A stretch of DNA of 64,000 nt from Variovorax paradoxus (GTDB lineage: Bacteria > Pseudomonadota > Gammaproteobacteria > Burkholderiales > Burkholderiaceae_C), in the NCBI RefSeq assembly GCF_902712855.1, contig NZ_LR743507.1, positions 2,528,001 to 2,592,000 of the forward strand, read 5' to 3'. Positions within the stretch are counted from its first letter, which is position 1, and each line of letters begins with the position of its first letter. Of the stretch, positions 49,044-57,280 are shown piece by piece. The position numbers were made by a program, and so were the translations under genes. The notes beneath the pieces were generated by a model. The model saw only the letters and a program-made list of their open reading frames with translations. It had not been told where the DNA came from and did not search any database.

Positions 49044-50465
49044 TCAGCCGATCACTTCGGGCCAGTCTGTGTGGAAGAACTGGCCTTCCGGCTTGTCGGT
49101 GCGCTCGTAGGTGTGCGCGCCGAAGAAGTCGCGCTGCGCCTGCAGCAGGTTGGCCGGCAGGCGCTCGGTGCGGTAGCTGTCGTAGTAGGCCAGCGAGGCG
49201 CTGAACGCCGGCACCGGGATGCCGTTGCTCACCGCCAGCGCCACCACTTCGCGCCAGTTCTGCTGCGTGCGGTTCAGCAGGTCCTTGAAGAAGGGGTCGA
49301 GCATCAGGTTGCCCAGCGCCGGGTCGGTGCGGAACGCGTCGGTGATGCGGTTGAGGAAGCGCGCGCGAATGATGCAGCCGCCGCGCCAGATCGACGCGAT
49401 GCCGCCCAGGTCGAGCTTCCATTCCTTCTTGTCGCCCATCGTCTTGATGAGGTCGAAGCCCTGCGTGTAGCTGATGACCTTGGAGGCATACAGCGCGTCG
49501 TGCACCTTGGCCACCAGCGCCTTCTTCTCGAGCGACAGCTCGATCTTCGGCCCCTGCAGCAGCTTGCTGGCACCCACGCGCGCCTTCTTCTGCGAGGACA
49601 GCACGCGCGCCTCGACGGCCGCGTTGATGGTGCTGATGACCACCGCGTTCTCGGCCGCGTTGATCAGCGTCCACTGGCCCGTGCCCTTCTGGCCGGCCTT
49701 GTCGAGGATCACGTCGACGATCGGCTTGCCGGTTTCCGGGTCCTTCTGCTCGAGCGCCTTCGCGGTGATCTGAATGAGGTAGCTCTGCAGTTCGCCGTCG
49801 TTCCACTCGTTGAAGATCGCGGCCATCTCGTCGGTGGTGAAGCCGGCTGCCTTGAACAGGCTGTAGGCCTCGCAGATGAGCTGCATGTCGCCGTACTCGA
49901 TGCCGTTGTGCACCATCTTCACGTAGTGGCCGGCGCCGCCCGGGCCGATGTGGATGACGCAAGGATCGCCGTCCACCTTGGCCGCGATGCTCTCGAAGAT
50001 CGGCTTCATCACCTCCCAGGTCGACAGCGGGCCGCCCGGCATGATCGACGGGCCCTTGCGCGCGCCTTCCTCGCCGCCCGACACGCCCGCGCCGATGAAG
50101 CGCAGGCCCTTGCTCGAGAGGTAGGCGTCGCGGCGCTCGGTGTCGGTGTAGAGGCTGTTGCCGCCGTCGATGACGATGTCGTCCTTCTCTAGCAGCGGAA
50201 TGAGCTGCTCGATCACCTGGTCGACCGGCGCGCCGGCCTTCACCATGATCTGGATCTTGCGCGGCTTGGCCAGGCTCTGGACGAACTCCTCGAGCGTCTT
50301 GGCACCGACCAGTTTCTTGCCGGGGTTCTCGGCAATGAAGGCTTCGGTGGTGGCTTCGGTGCGGTTGTACACGCTCACCTGGAAGCCGCGGCTCTCCACG
50401 TTCAGCACGAGGTTCTGGCCCATCACGGCCAGGCCGATCAATCCGAAATCGCTTTTGTTGCTCAT
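49044..50465 (-). CDS. gnd: 6-phosphogluconate dehydrogenase, decarboxylating
   Basis: 473 residues. The NADP Rossmann motif is GLAVMGQNLVLNV. The substrate and catalytic residues are in GAGVSGGEEGARKGPSIMPGG and the lysine segment GAGHYVKMVHNGIEYGDMQ. It oxidises 6-phosphogluconate to ribulose 5-phosphate. With gntK nearby this supports gluconate use through the pentose-phosphate route. Confidence 0.96.
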   Translation of the reverse strand: MSNKSDFGLIGLAVMGQNLVLNVESRGFQVSVYNRTEATTEAFIAENPGKKLVGAKTLEEFVQSLAKPRKIQIMVKAGAPVDQVIEQLIPLLEKDDIVIDGGNSLYTDTERRDAYLSSKGLRFIGAGVSGGEEGARKGPSIMPGGPLSTWEVMKPIFESIAAKVDGDPCVIHIGPGGAGHYVKMVHNGIEYGDMQLICEAYSLFKAAGFTTDEMAAIFNEWNDGELQSYLIQITAKALEQKDPETGKPIVDVILDKAGQKGTGQWTLINAAENAVVISTINAAVEARVLSSQKKARVGASKLLQGPKIELSLEKKALVAKVHDALYASKVISYTQGFDLIKTMGDKKEWKLDLGGIASIWRGGCIIRARFLNRITDAFRTDPALGNLMLDPFFKDLLNRTQQNWREVVALAVSNGIPVPAFSASLAYYDSYRTERLPANLLQAQRDFFGAHTYERTDKPEGQFFHTDWPEVIG

Positions 50466-50606
50466 GACCCGTCTTGCCCTTCTTTCATGTGCGTGCGCCG
50501 GACTGCCCCGCGCACGGGTTGGTTCGCGGCACATTTTGCCGGTGTCGGGCAGTGCGCGCCGTGGGATACGGTCTATTCCCGCTTGGCAAGCAGGTGAGGC
50601 TTGGGT

Positions 50607-51578
50607 ATGTTGGCGCGCATGAGCGACGCGCCCCCGTCCATCCACCGCTGGTCCACCGACGCCGTGCCGCCCGCGCAGCGCATGGATTACTGGGTAGGCG
50701 CGGTCTGCGAAGGGTTCCTCGAGATGGACATCACCAGCCGCGCCGGCGCCGGTTTCGGCGCCAGCCTCGAGTCGGCGCCGCTCGGCCCCATCGTGGTCAA
50801 CCAGGTCCGCGGCAGCGCGCAGGCCGTGTACCGCACGCGCCGCGCCATCGCGCAGAGCCGGCACAACTACTACTACCTGCTGTGCAAGACCGACTCGGCC
50901 TGGGTCACCGTGCAGGACGGCCGTTCCGCGCGTCTGCTGCCCGGCGACGCGGTGCTGGTCGATTCGCGCCGCCTGTATGAATTCCATCTGCTGCAGTCGG
51001 CCGACACGCTGTCGCTGGAACTGCCGACCGCCTGGGTCGACGCCTGGCTGCCCGATGCCGGCGACCGCGTCGCGTGCCGCATCGACGGCCAGGCCGGCTG
51101 GGGAAGCGTGCTGAGCGGCTTCATCCGCCAGCTGTCGCCCCAGATGGCCGCCCGGCCCCCAGTGCCGGCAGGGTTGCTGGCCGACCAGCTGGGCGGCCTG
51201 CTGGCATTGGCGCTGGGGCAGGGCGCTCCGGCCGAGGCATCGGGCGACGGCCGCGCCGCGCTGCGCCGCCGCGTGTTCGATGCGACCCGCGAGCGCCTGG
51301 CGGAACCGGGCCTGACCGCCTTGGCGGTGGCGCGCGGGCTGGGCATCTCGGAGCGCAGCCTGCACCGCTGCCTCTGCGAAGGCGGCACCACCTTCGCGAC
51401 CGCGCTGACCGGCTTCCGCATGCAGGTGGCGCGCCGCATGCTGGGCGACGCGCGCTTCGACCGCCTGGGCATCGCGGAGATCGGCTTCCGCGTCGGGCTG
51501 GCGGACGCCTCGCATTTCGTGCGCCTGTGCCGCCGGCACCTGGGAGCGACACCGGGCGCGCTGCGGGCCGGGCGCTGA
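50607..51578 (+). CDS. AraC-family regulator
   Basis: 323 residues. The N-terminal AraC-binding-like domain includes YYYLLCKTDSAWVTVQDGRSARLLPGDAVLVDS. The C-terminal double HTH has LTALAVARGLGISERSLHRCL and RLGIAEIGFRVGLADASHFVRLCRRHLGATPGALR. The ATG at 50607 has AGGTGAGG eight bases upstream; the ATG at 50619 is the alternative. A direct-repeat pair directly after its stop points to the next gene as target. Confidence 0.9.
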   Translation: MLARMSDAPPSIHRWSTDAVPPAQRMDYWVGAVCEGFLEMDITSRAGAGFGASLESAPLGPIVVNQVRGSAQAVYRTRRAIAQSRHNYYYLLCKTDSAWVTVQDGRSARLLPGDAVLVDSRRLYEFHLLQSADTLSLELPTAWVDAWLPDAGDRVACRIDGQAGWGSVLSGFIRQLSPQMAARPPVPAGLLADQLGGLLALALGQGAPAEASGDGRAALRRRVFDATRERLAEPGLTALAVARGLGISERSLHRCLCEGGTTFATALTGFRMQVARRMLGDARFDRLGIAEIGFRVGLADASHFVRLCRRHLGATPGALRAGR

Positions 51579-51586
51579 GCCCCGGC

Positions 51587-51626
51587 CTGGCGCGAACCGG
51601 CCATCGGGCTGGCGCGCTTCGGCCAT
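51587..51626 (+). promoter_or_regulatory. Tandem direct repeats, candidate AraC-type operator
   Basis: Two 18-bp boxes, CTGGCGCGAACCGGCCAT at 51587 and CTGGCGCGCTTCGGCCAT at 51609, agree at 15 of 18 positions and start exactly 22 bp apart, which is two helical turns. AraC-family regulators bind such tandem half sites next to the -35 element. They lie 55 bases upstream of the alpha/beta hydrolase ATG and just behind the AraC gene. Confidence 0.7.
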
Positions 51627-51681
51627 TTGCGGCGCGCTGCCGTTCCTACAGTCTTCCTCCGTCACAACCTAGGAGACTCCC

Positions 51682-52410
51682 ATGTCCGACACCTATGTCA
51701 TCGTCCATGGCGCCTGGCACACCGGCGCCGAGATCGAAGCCGTCGCCGACGGCGTGCGCGCGGCCGGCCACACCGTGCACTGCCCGACGCTCGCGGGCAA
51801 CAACCCCGCCGACGACCGCGCGACCACCACGCTCGAAGATGCCATCGCTTCGGCCGTACGCTTCATCGAGGACCGGAACCTCACGCAGGTGCGCCTCGTG
51901 GGCCACAGCTACGGCGGCATGGTGATCTCGGGCGCGGCCGACCGCATCGCGCAGCGGCTGAAGCGGCTGGTGTACATCAACGCCTTCGTGCCGCTGGATG
52001 GCGAGTCGCTCAACGACATGGTGCCGCCGCATTACGTGACGATGTTCGACGCCGTGGCCGCGGCCAATGCCAACGCGGTGACGCTGCCCTTCGAGATCTG
52101 GCGCGAGGCCTTCATCAACGACGCCGACCTGGCGACCGCGCAGGCGGCCTACGACAAGCTGAATCCGCACCCGTACCGCACCTTCACCGACAAGATCAGG
52201 CTGAGCCAGCCGCTCGCGGCGCTGGCGCTCGGCAAGTCGTACGTCAACTGCCTGCAGGACACCGCGTTGCCGCACGGCCTGCCGTGGCATCCGCGGCTGT
52301 CGGAGCGGCTGGGGCTGTTCCGGCTGGTCGAGTGCCCGGGCAGCCACGAGATGTTCTTCTCGAACCCGCAGCGCCTGGCGCAGGCGATCGTGGAGGCCGG
52401 GCGCGACTGA
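51682..52410 (+). CDS. EstC-type alpha/beta hydrolase, likely AraC target
   Basis: 242 residues. An alpha/beta hydrolase with the HG oxyanion region (YVIVHGAWHTG), nucleophile VGHSYGGMV and catalytic His in CPGSHEMFFSNPQRLA. It resembles the small esterase/salicylate-esterase-like group. TAGGAG lies five bases before the ATG. It is preceded by the AraC gene and its putative operator. Confidence 0.88.
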   Translation: MSDTYVIVHGAWHTGAEIEAVADGVRAAGHTVHCPTLAGNNPADDRATTTLEDAIASAVRFIEDRNLTQVRLVGHSYGGMVISGAADRIAQRLKRLVYINAFVPLDGESLNDMVPPHYVTMFDAVAAANANAVTLPFEIWREAFINDADLATAQAAYDKLNPHPYRTFTDKIRLSQPLAALALGKSYVNCLQDTALPHGLPWHPRLSERLGLFRLVECPGSHEMFFSNPQRLAQAIVEAGRD

Positions 52411-52419
52411 GCGGCGCGT

Positions 52420-53031
52420 TCAGTTGCGGCCGAAGAGCGCGTCGTACACGCGGATCGACGCGTAGGCATCGTTCGCTGCGTAGCGGACCTGCGCCTCGGT
52501 AAGTTGCCTGTTGGCCCAGTTCGAGGTGGTCGCCTTGCGCGACTTGATGAAGCGGCGGTTGAACACCAGCGCCACCGCGGCCTTCACGCCCACCGACTTG
52601 CGGTAGCCGCGGTGGCGGAATTCGTTGTCGATGTCGAACACCGCGCCCGGCTCGATGTTCAGGCGGTTGCGGATCAGCGTGAGGTCGCCCGACAGGCCGA
52701 AGCCGACCTTGCGCAATTCGGTGGAGGCGATCAGCGCCGCCACCACCGGGTTGCATTCGGTGCGGTGAAGCTGGAACAGCCAGGCCGTATCTCGCGTGGA
52801 GAACTGAACCACGTGCGGACCGCCCGAGACTTCGTTCTTCGCGAAGGTGGGCTTGGACTCGGTGTCGAAGCCTGCGATGCCGGCCGCCAGCAGCGTGGCG
52901 GCGGCGCGCTCGGCATCCTGCAATGTGGCCACGACCACGATGTCCTTCAGGCCCAGGCCTTCGAAGGGTTCGAGCAGCGCGATCTGCTCGCGCTCGGGCA
53001 AGGGCGGGAGCGCGCGGATTTGCTCGCTCAC
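52420..53031 (-). CDS. 3'-5' exonuclease (DEDD type)
   Basis: 203 residues. The DEDDy-type sites are GFDTES (exo I), GLSGDLTLIRNRL (exo II) and YAANDAYASIRVYD (exo III, Y-x3-D). The start is a GTG at 53031 that overlaps the TfoX gene stop as GTGA; no ATG is in frame nearby. The exact nucleic acid substrate is unknown. Coupling with the TfoX-type protein suggests joint expression. Confidence 0.85.
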   Translation of the reverse strand: MSEQIRALPPLPEREQIALLEPFEGLGLKDIVVVATLQDAERAAATLLAAGIAGFDTESKPTFAKNEVSGGPHVVQFSTRDTAWLFQLHRTECNPVVAALIASTELRKVGFGLSGDLTLIRNRLNIEPGAVFDIDNEFRHRGYRKSVGVKAAVALVFNRRFIKSRKATTSNWANRQLTEAQVRYAANDAYASIRVYDALFGRN

Positions 53032-53489
53032 CGGGAGGCTGCTTTCGTCGTCTTTTTCTTCACTGTGGTTTTCTTCACGGCGGTTTTCTTTGGGGGCGCT
53101 TTTTTGGCGGGCGCCTTCTTGGCCGCCGCCTTCCTGGCAGCGGGCGGTTTCCTGGGTTTGGGCGGCTGGCCCGAGCGCAGTGCCGACTCGTAGGCCAGCC
53201 GGCCCCAGCGCGCGGCTTCCTCGCGGTCCTCGAACAGGTCGGCCGGTGCCTGCCGGTACGACATCGGCATCGACTTGCCCTGGCGGCGCATGTACGTGAA
53301 GGGCGGCAGGTTCAGCCGGTCGAAATGCGGCGCGCTTTCGGCGTCGGACTTCAGATACAGCGTGTCGCCGGTGACCAGCGCGAACATGCGGCCCTCGTGA
53401 TAGATGCCGTAACCGCCGAACATGCGGCGGGCCTCGATGCGGCCCAGCCGCTCGAAGGTCTCGTGGAGGCTGTCGACGAACGCGCTCAT
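53028..53489 (-). CDS. TfoX/Sxy N-domain protein with Lys/Ala/Pro-rich tail
   Basis: 153 residues. The first 105 or so are a TfoX_N domain: IEARRMFGGYGIYHEGRMFALV, TLYLKSD and a basic YMRRQGKSMPMSYRQAP. From about 113 the protein is a histone-H1-like tail of K, A and P (AAKKAPAKKAP repeats), probably disordered and able to bind nucleic acid. There is no TfoX_C domain. Co-translated with the exonuclease via GTGA. Confidence 0.85.
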   Translation of the reverse strand: MSAFVDSLHETFERLGRIEARRMFGGYGIYHEGRMFALVTGDTLYLKSDAESAPHFDRLNLPPFTYMRRQGKSMPMSYRQAPADLFEDREEAARWGRLAYESALRSGQPPKPRKPPAARKAAAKKAPAKKAPPKKTAVKKTTVKKKTTKAASR

Positions 53490-53550
53490 CCAACAACCTC
53501 CGTGCTTCGCACTGCGGTGCGAGCTTGCTCGGGGCGGCCCTGCGCTGCGC

Positions 53551-53940
53551 TCATGCGGTGATCTCGATGCGGTTGCCGTCCGGGTCGAGCACCACGCTCT
53601 CGTAGTAGCCGTCGCCTGTGCGGCGCGGGCCGTCGAGCAGGGGATAGCCGTCGGCCTTCAGGCGCTGCGTGAGGGTGTCCACGGCTTCGTCGGAGCCCAC
53701 GCTGATCGCGAGGTGCGTCCAGCCCATGCGTTGCGCGCCGGCCTCCGCCGTGACGGGCTGCAGCGTGCTCGTGGTCATGGCCTCGATGCGCGCGCCGTCG
53801 CCCAGGCTCAGGAAGCAAGAGGCGAACCCCTTGGCCGGGTTGGCATAGCCCGCGCCTGCGGTGGCGCCGAAGTAGTCGACGTAGAAGCGCTTGCAGCGTT
53901 CGAGGTCGGTGGTCCAGAGTGCGATGTGGTCGATGCGCAT
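53551..53940 (-). CDS. VOC (glyoxalase/bleomycin-resistance) superfamily protein
   Basis: 129 residues: MRIDHIALWTTDLERCKRFYVDYFG and a C-terminal YYESVVLDPDGNRIEI give the paired beta-alpha-beta-beta-beta modules. His5 and the last Glu are the usual metal ligands. The start is at 53940. Single domain; the substrate is unknown. Sits in a run of small unrelated minus-strand genes. Confidence 0.88.
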   Translation of the reverse strand: MRIDHIALWTTDLERCKRFYVDYFGATAGAGYANPAKGFASCFLSLGDGARIEAMTTSTLQPVTAEAGAQRMGWTHLAISVGSDEAVDTLTQRLKADGYPLLDGPRRTGDGYYESVVLDPDGNRIEITA

Positions 53941-53972
53941 GGCAGATGAGAAAGGGTGCGCGAGGAAGCGGC

Positions 53973-54467
53973 TCAGCCCAGGCGCCACGGCGGGCGCGAG
54001 GGCGACCAATGGTAGGCGATGCGTTCGCGGCCGCTGGTGGGATGCCGGTCGACCGAACCGCGCTCGAGGCCATAGCGTTCGTAGAAGCGCTGCGCGCTCG
54101 TGTTGGTGGTGGCCACGTGCAGGCGCCAGCCGGAGGGCATGCGCACGCAGGCCTCGTCGAGCAGCGCCTTGCCCAGTCCCTGGTTGCGCAGGTGCGGTTC
54201 CACGAACAGCTGCGCCACGTACTCGCGCCGTGCCAGCAGCACCATGAAGGCCAGCACCTGACCGTCGCGCTCCGCCAGGACCACGTCGGCAGGCGGGCCG
54301 AATTCGGTGTGCACGCGATGCAGCCAGTGGTCCACGGGCTCGACGAAGGCGGCGCCGCGGTTGGCCGAGATCCAGGCGCGGCGCCAGATGCCGGCCAGCA
54401 CCATGCTCTCCTCGGCGGAGCCATCGCGCGACCGCAACTGGAAGGCAGGAATCTGGGCGGCGGACAT
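53973..54467 (-). CDS. GNAT acetyltransferase
   Basis: 164 residues. The GNAT core has EYVAQLFVEPHLRNQGLGKALLDEA (acetyl-CoA loop R-N-Q-G-L-G-K-A) and AQRFYERYGLERG. ATG at 54467, with ATG 54476 as an alternative; neither has a strong ribosome site. Located between the VOC gene and a dehydrogenase gene on the same strand, 37 bases from the latter. Confidence 0.85.
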   Translation of the reverse strand: MSAAQIPAFQLRSRDGSAEESMVLAGIWRRAWISANRGAAFVEPVDHWLHRVHTEFGPPADVVLAERDGQVLAFMVLLARREYVAQLFVEPHLRNQGLGKALLDEACVRMPSGWRLHVATTNTSAQRFYERYGLERGSVDRHPTSGRERIAYHWSPSRPPWRLG

Positions 54468-54504
54468 GCGAACCATGATACGGCTCGCGAAGGCCCCGTG
54501 CAGG

Positions 54505-55347
54505 TCAGGCTTGCCCGAATGCCGACCAGTCCTTGCCGCCCATTCCGCGGTCGATGGCGGCGTGCATGCGCTGCTGCACGATGCGCGCGGCGGGTAGCGC
54601 GACCTGCCTTGCCGCCGCCGCGTCGAGCGCAAGGTCCACGTCCTTGAGCCCCAGGGTGAGCTTGAAGCCCGCCTCGTAGGCGCCGGTGGCGATGCGCTTG
54701 CCGTAGCGCTGGTAGCTCGGGCTCGCGAACAGCGTGGTGGTCACGATGTCGAGAAAGTCGGCCCCCGCCAGCCCGTAGGACTCACCCAGCGCCACGGCCT
54801 CGGACATGGCCTCGATGGCCAGCGAGATCATCATGTTGCCCGCGATCTTGGCCACGTTGGCGCGCAGCGGATCGTCGCCGAGCGGCCAGACGCGCTGGCC
54901 CATGGCGTCGAACAGCGGGCGCACGGTGGCCAGGGCCTGCGCGGGTCCGGCGGCGACGATGTTGAGCTTCGCCGCGGCGGCAACAGCCGGTATGCCGAAC
55001 ACCGGTGCGGCGACGTAGGCCACGCCCGCCTCGGCGTGCAGCGCGACCAGCTCCGCGGCCAGCGCGGGCGAGATCGTTGCCATCATCACGTGCACGCAGC
55101 CGGGCCTCGCCGAGCGCAGCGCGCCCGAGTCGACGACCACGCTGCGCACCGCTGCGTCGTCGGCCAGCATGGTGAGCACGACATCCCGCTGGAAGGCCTC
55201 GGCCGGCGACCCGAGCACCGTGACGCCCTGCAACGCCCTGGCGGGTTCAGGATTGCGGTTCCACACCCCCACGTCGTGGCCCGCCGCGACGAGGTTCGGC
55301 ACCATCGCCGCGCCCATGCTGCCGATGCCGATGAATGCTGTGTCCAT
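54505..55347 (-). CDS. 3-hydroxyisobutyrate-dehydrogenase-like NAD(P) oxidoreductase
   Basis: 280 residues. The Rossmann start is MDTAFIGIGSMGAAMVPNLV. The substrate region has ISPALAAELVALHAEAGVAYVAAPVFG, and the catalytic Lys lies in VAKIAGNMMISLAIEAMSEAV. Typical beta-hydroxyacid dehydrogenase; the substrate is unspecified. Divergent from a LysR gene 94 bases away, its likely regulator. Confidence 0.88.
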   Translation of the reverse strand: MDTAFIGIGSMGAAMVPNLVAAGHDVGVWNRNPEPARALQGVTVLGSPAEAFQRDVVLTMLADDAAVRSVVVDSGALRSARPGCVHVMMATISPALAAELVALHAEAGVAYVAAPVFGIPAVAAAAKLNIVAAGPAQALATVRPLFDAMGQRVWPLGDDPLRANVAKIAGNMMISLAIEAMSEAVALGESYGLAGADFLDIVTTTLFASPSYQRYGKRIATGAYEAGFKLTLGLKDVDLALDAAAARQVALPAARIVQQRMHAAIDRGMGGKDWSAFGQA

Positions 55348-55441
55348 TGATTCGATCTCCGAGATGAAAGCCGGGCAGTCTGCCGTCGCGCACGCTGCGC
55401 GGGTAGTGCGTGCGAATGCAAAAACGCTATACGCTCGCCGC

Positions 55442-56386
55442 ATGCAAAAGACCCCGGCCACCGCAGCCGCAGACCGCATCGAGCTGCTGCAGACCTTCGT
55501 TCGCATCGTCGAGGCGGGCAGCCTGTCGGCGGCGGCGCAGCAGATCGGCGCGACGCAGCCCACGGTGAGCCGGCGGCTCCAGGCGCTCGAGCGCTCGCTC
55601 GGCGCGAAGCTGCTTCAGCGTTCCACCCACGCGATGAACCTCACCGAGGACGGCGAGCGCTGCTACGAGCGGGCGAAGGACATGGTGACCCACTGGGACG
55701 CCCTGCAGTCCGACCTGCGGGGTTCGCACGACGACCCCGAAGGCACGTTGCGCGTGGTGGCGCCGCACGCCTTCGGCCAGCACCAGCTGCTGGGCCCGCT
55801 CGCGGCCTTCCTGCGGCGCCATCCGCGCGTGCGCGTCGAATGGATGCTGCGCGACGGCACGCCCGACTTCATCACCGAGAACATCGACTGCGCGATCCAG
55901 GTCGGCGAGGTGACCGACCCTTCGGTCATCGCGATCAAGCTGGCCGACGTTCCGCGCATCGTGGCCGCGGCACCGTCGGTGTTCGGCGGTGCCGAACCGC
56001 CGGCGAGCGTCGAGGCGCTGGGCGCTTTGCCGTGGGTGGCGCTCAGCATGTACTACCGCGAGGAGATCGAGCTGCGCTGCCTTCACAGCGGTGAGCAGCG
56101 CCGCATCGCCATTCGCCCCCAGATGACGACCGACAGCCTCTATGCGCTTCGCAACGCTGCCCTGATGGGGCTCGGCGTGTGCGCGGCTTCGGCGTGGGTG
56201 CTGCGCGAGGACATCGCACGCGGCGACCTCGTGCACCTGCTGCCGACCTGGCAAGCCTCGCCGCTGCCGATGTACCTGGTCTATCCGCCCGCGCGCTTCT
56301 ATCCGGTGCGGTTGCGCCGCTTCCTGGACATGGTGCGCGAGGCGATGCCGGACACCGTCGGCGAGCGCGGGCTCATCGGGCCCTGA
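55442..56386 (+). CDS. LysR-type regulator (2)
   Basis: 314 residues. HTH: LLQTFVRIVEAGSLSAAAQQIGATQPTVSRRLQALERSLGAKLL (about 15-60; key A-A-A-Q-x-I-G, Q-P-T-V-S-R-R). The effector domain belongs to the CrgA-like group (DGTPDFITENIDCAIQVGEV). The divergent dehydrogenase gene is the probable target. Convergent with fghA, nine bases between the stops. Confidence 0.9.
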   Translation: MQKTPATAAADRIELLQTFVRIVEAGSLSAAAQQIGATQPTVSRRLQALERSLGAKLLQRSTHAMNLTEDGERCYERAKDMVTHWDALQSDLRGSHDDPEGTLRVVAPHAFGQHQLLGPLAAFLRRHPRVRVEWMLRDGTPDFITENIDCAIQVGEVTDPSVIAIKLADVPRIVAAAPSVFGGAEPPASVEALGALPWVALSMYYREEIELRCLHSGEQRRIAIRPQMTTDSLYALRNAALMGLGVCAASAWVLREDIARGDLVHLLPTWQASPLPMYLVYPPARFYPVRLRRFLDMVREAMPDTVGERGLIGP

Positions 56387-56395
56387 GCTCGCCGC

Positions 56396-57274
56396 TCAGG
56401 CGCGCAGCGTCTGCGCGTGGTGCGCGATGTGGTCGGCCATGAAGCTCTGGATGAAGTAGTAGCCGTGGTCGTAGCCCGCGTGGCGCCGCAGCGTGAGCGG
56501 CTGGCCGGCCGCGAAGCATGCGGCCTCGAACGCTTCGGGGTGCAGCTGCTCGGCCAGGAATTTGTCGTCCAGCCCCTGGTCGATGAGGATGCCCTGCGGG
56601 TAGGGCGCGCTCACCTGCGACTTCATGAGCGCGCTGGCGTCGTGTGCCAGCCACTGCGCACGGTCGGCGCCGGGCTCTCCCAGGTAGCCGCCGAACGCCT
56701 TCTCGCCCCACGGGCATTGCGTGGGTGCGCAGATCGGTGCAAAGGCCGAGAGCGACCTGAAACGCCCCGGATGCCGCAGCGCGAGAGTGAGCGCGCCGTG
56801 GCCGCCCATCGAATGGCCGAAGATGCCGATGCGCTCGCCGTCGACGGCGAAGCGCTGCGCCACCAGCGGCAGCAGCTCGTGCACGATCCAGCTCTCCATG
56901 CGCCAGCGCCCGGCCCACGGTTCGGCCAGCGCGTCGAGGTAGAAGCCGGCACCGATGCCGAAGTCCCAGTGGTCCTTGGCGCCGGGAATGGCTTCGACCT
57001 CTGCGCCGCGCGGGCTGGTGTCGGGCGCGATCAGCGCGATGCCCAGGCTGGCCGCCATGCGCTGTGCGCCGGCCTTCACCGCGAAGGTCTCCTCGTTGCA
57101 GGTCAGGCCTGCGAGGTAGAGCAGGGCGGGCACGCGCTCATGCGCGGCCTGCGGCGGCAGGTAGAGCGAGAAACGCATCGGCAGGCCGATCTCGTGCGAC
57201 GCATGCTCGTGAAAGCTCTGCACGCCGCCGAAGGCCTGGTGCGAGGAGAGGGTCTTGGGGCTGTTGTCGGTCAT
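56396..57274 (-). CDS. fghA: S-formylglutathione hydrolase
   Basis: 292 residues. The esterase-D fold has nucleophile GIFGHSMGGHGALTLAL, VPALLYLAGLTCNEETF and a late YDHGYYFIQSFMADHI with the catalytic His. It hydrolyses S-formylglutathione to formate and glutathione, the second step after FrmA. Six bases behind the alpha/beta hydrolase gene on the same strand. Confidence 0.95.
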   Translation of the reverse strand: MTDNSPKTLSSHQAFGGVQSFHEHASHEIGLPMRFSLYLPPQAAHERVPALLYLAGLTCNEETFAVKAGAQRMAASLGIALIAPDTSPRGAEVEAIPGAKDHWDFGIGAGFYLDALAEPWAGRWRMESWIVHELLPLVAQRFAVDGERIGIFGHSMGGHGALTLALRHPGRFRSLSAFAPICAPTQCPWGEKAFGGYLGEPGADRAQWLAHDASALMKSQVSAPYPQGILIDQGLDDKFLAEQLHPEAFEAACFAAGQPLTLRRHAGYDHGYYFIQSFMADHIAHHAQTLRA

Positions 57275-57280
57275 GGGGAG

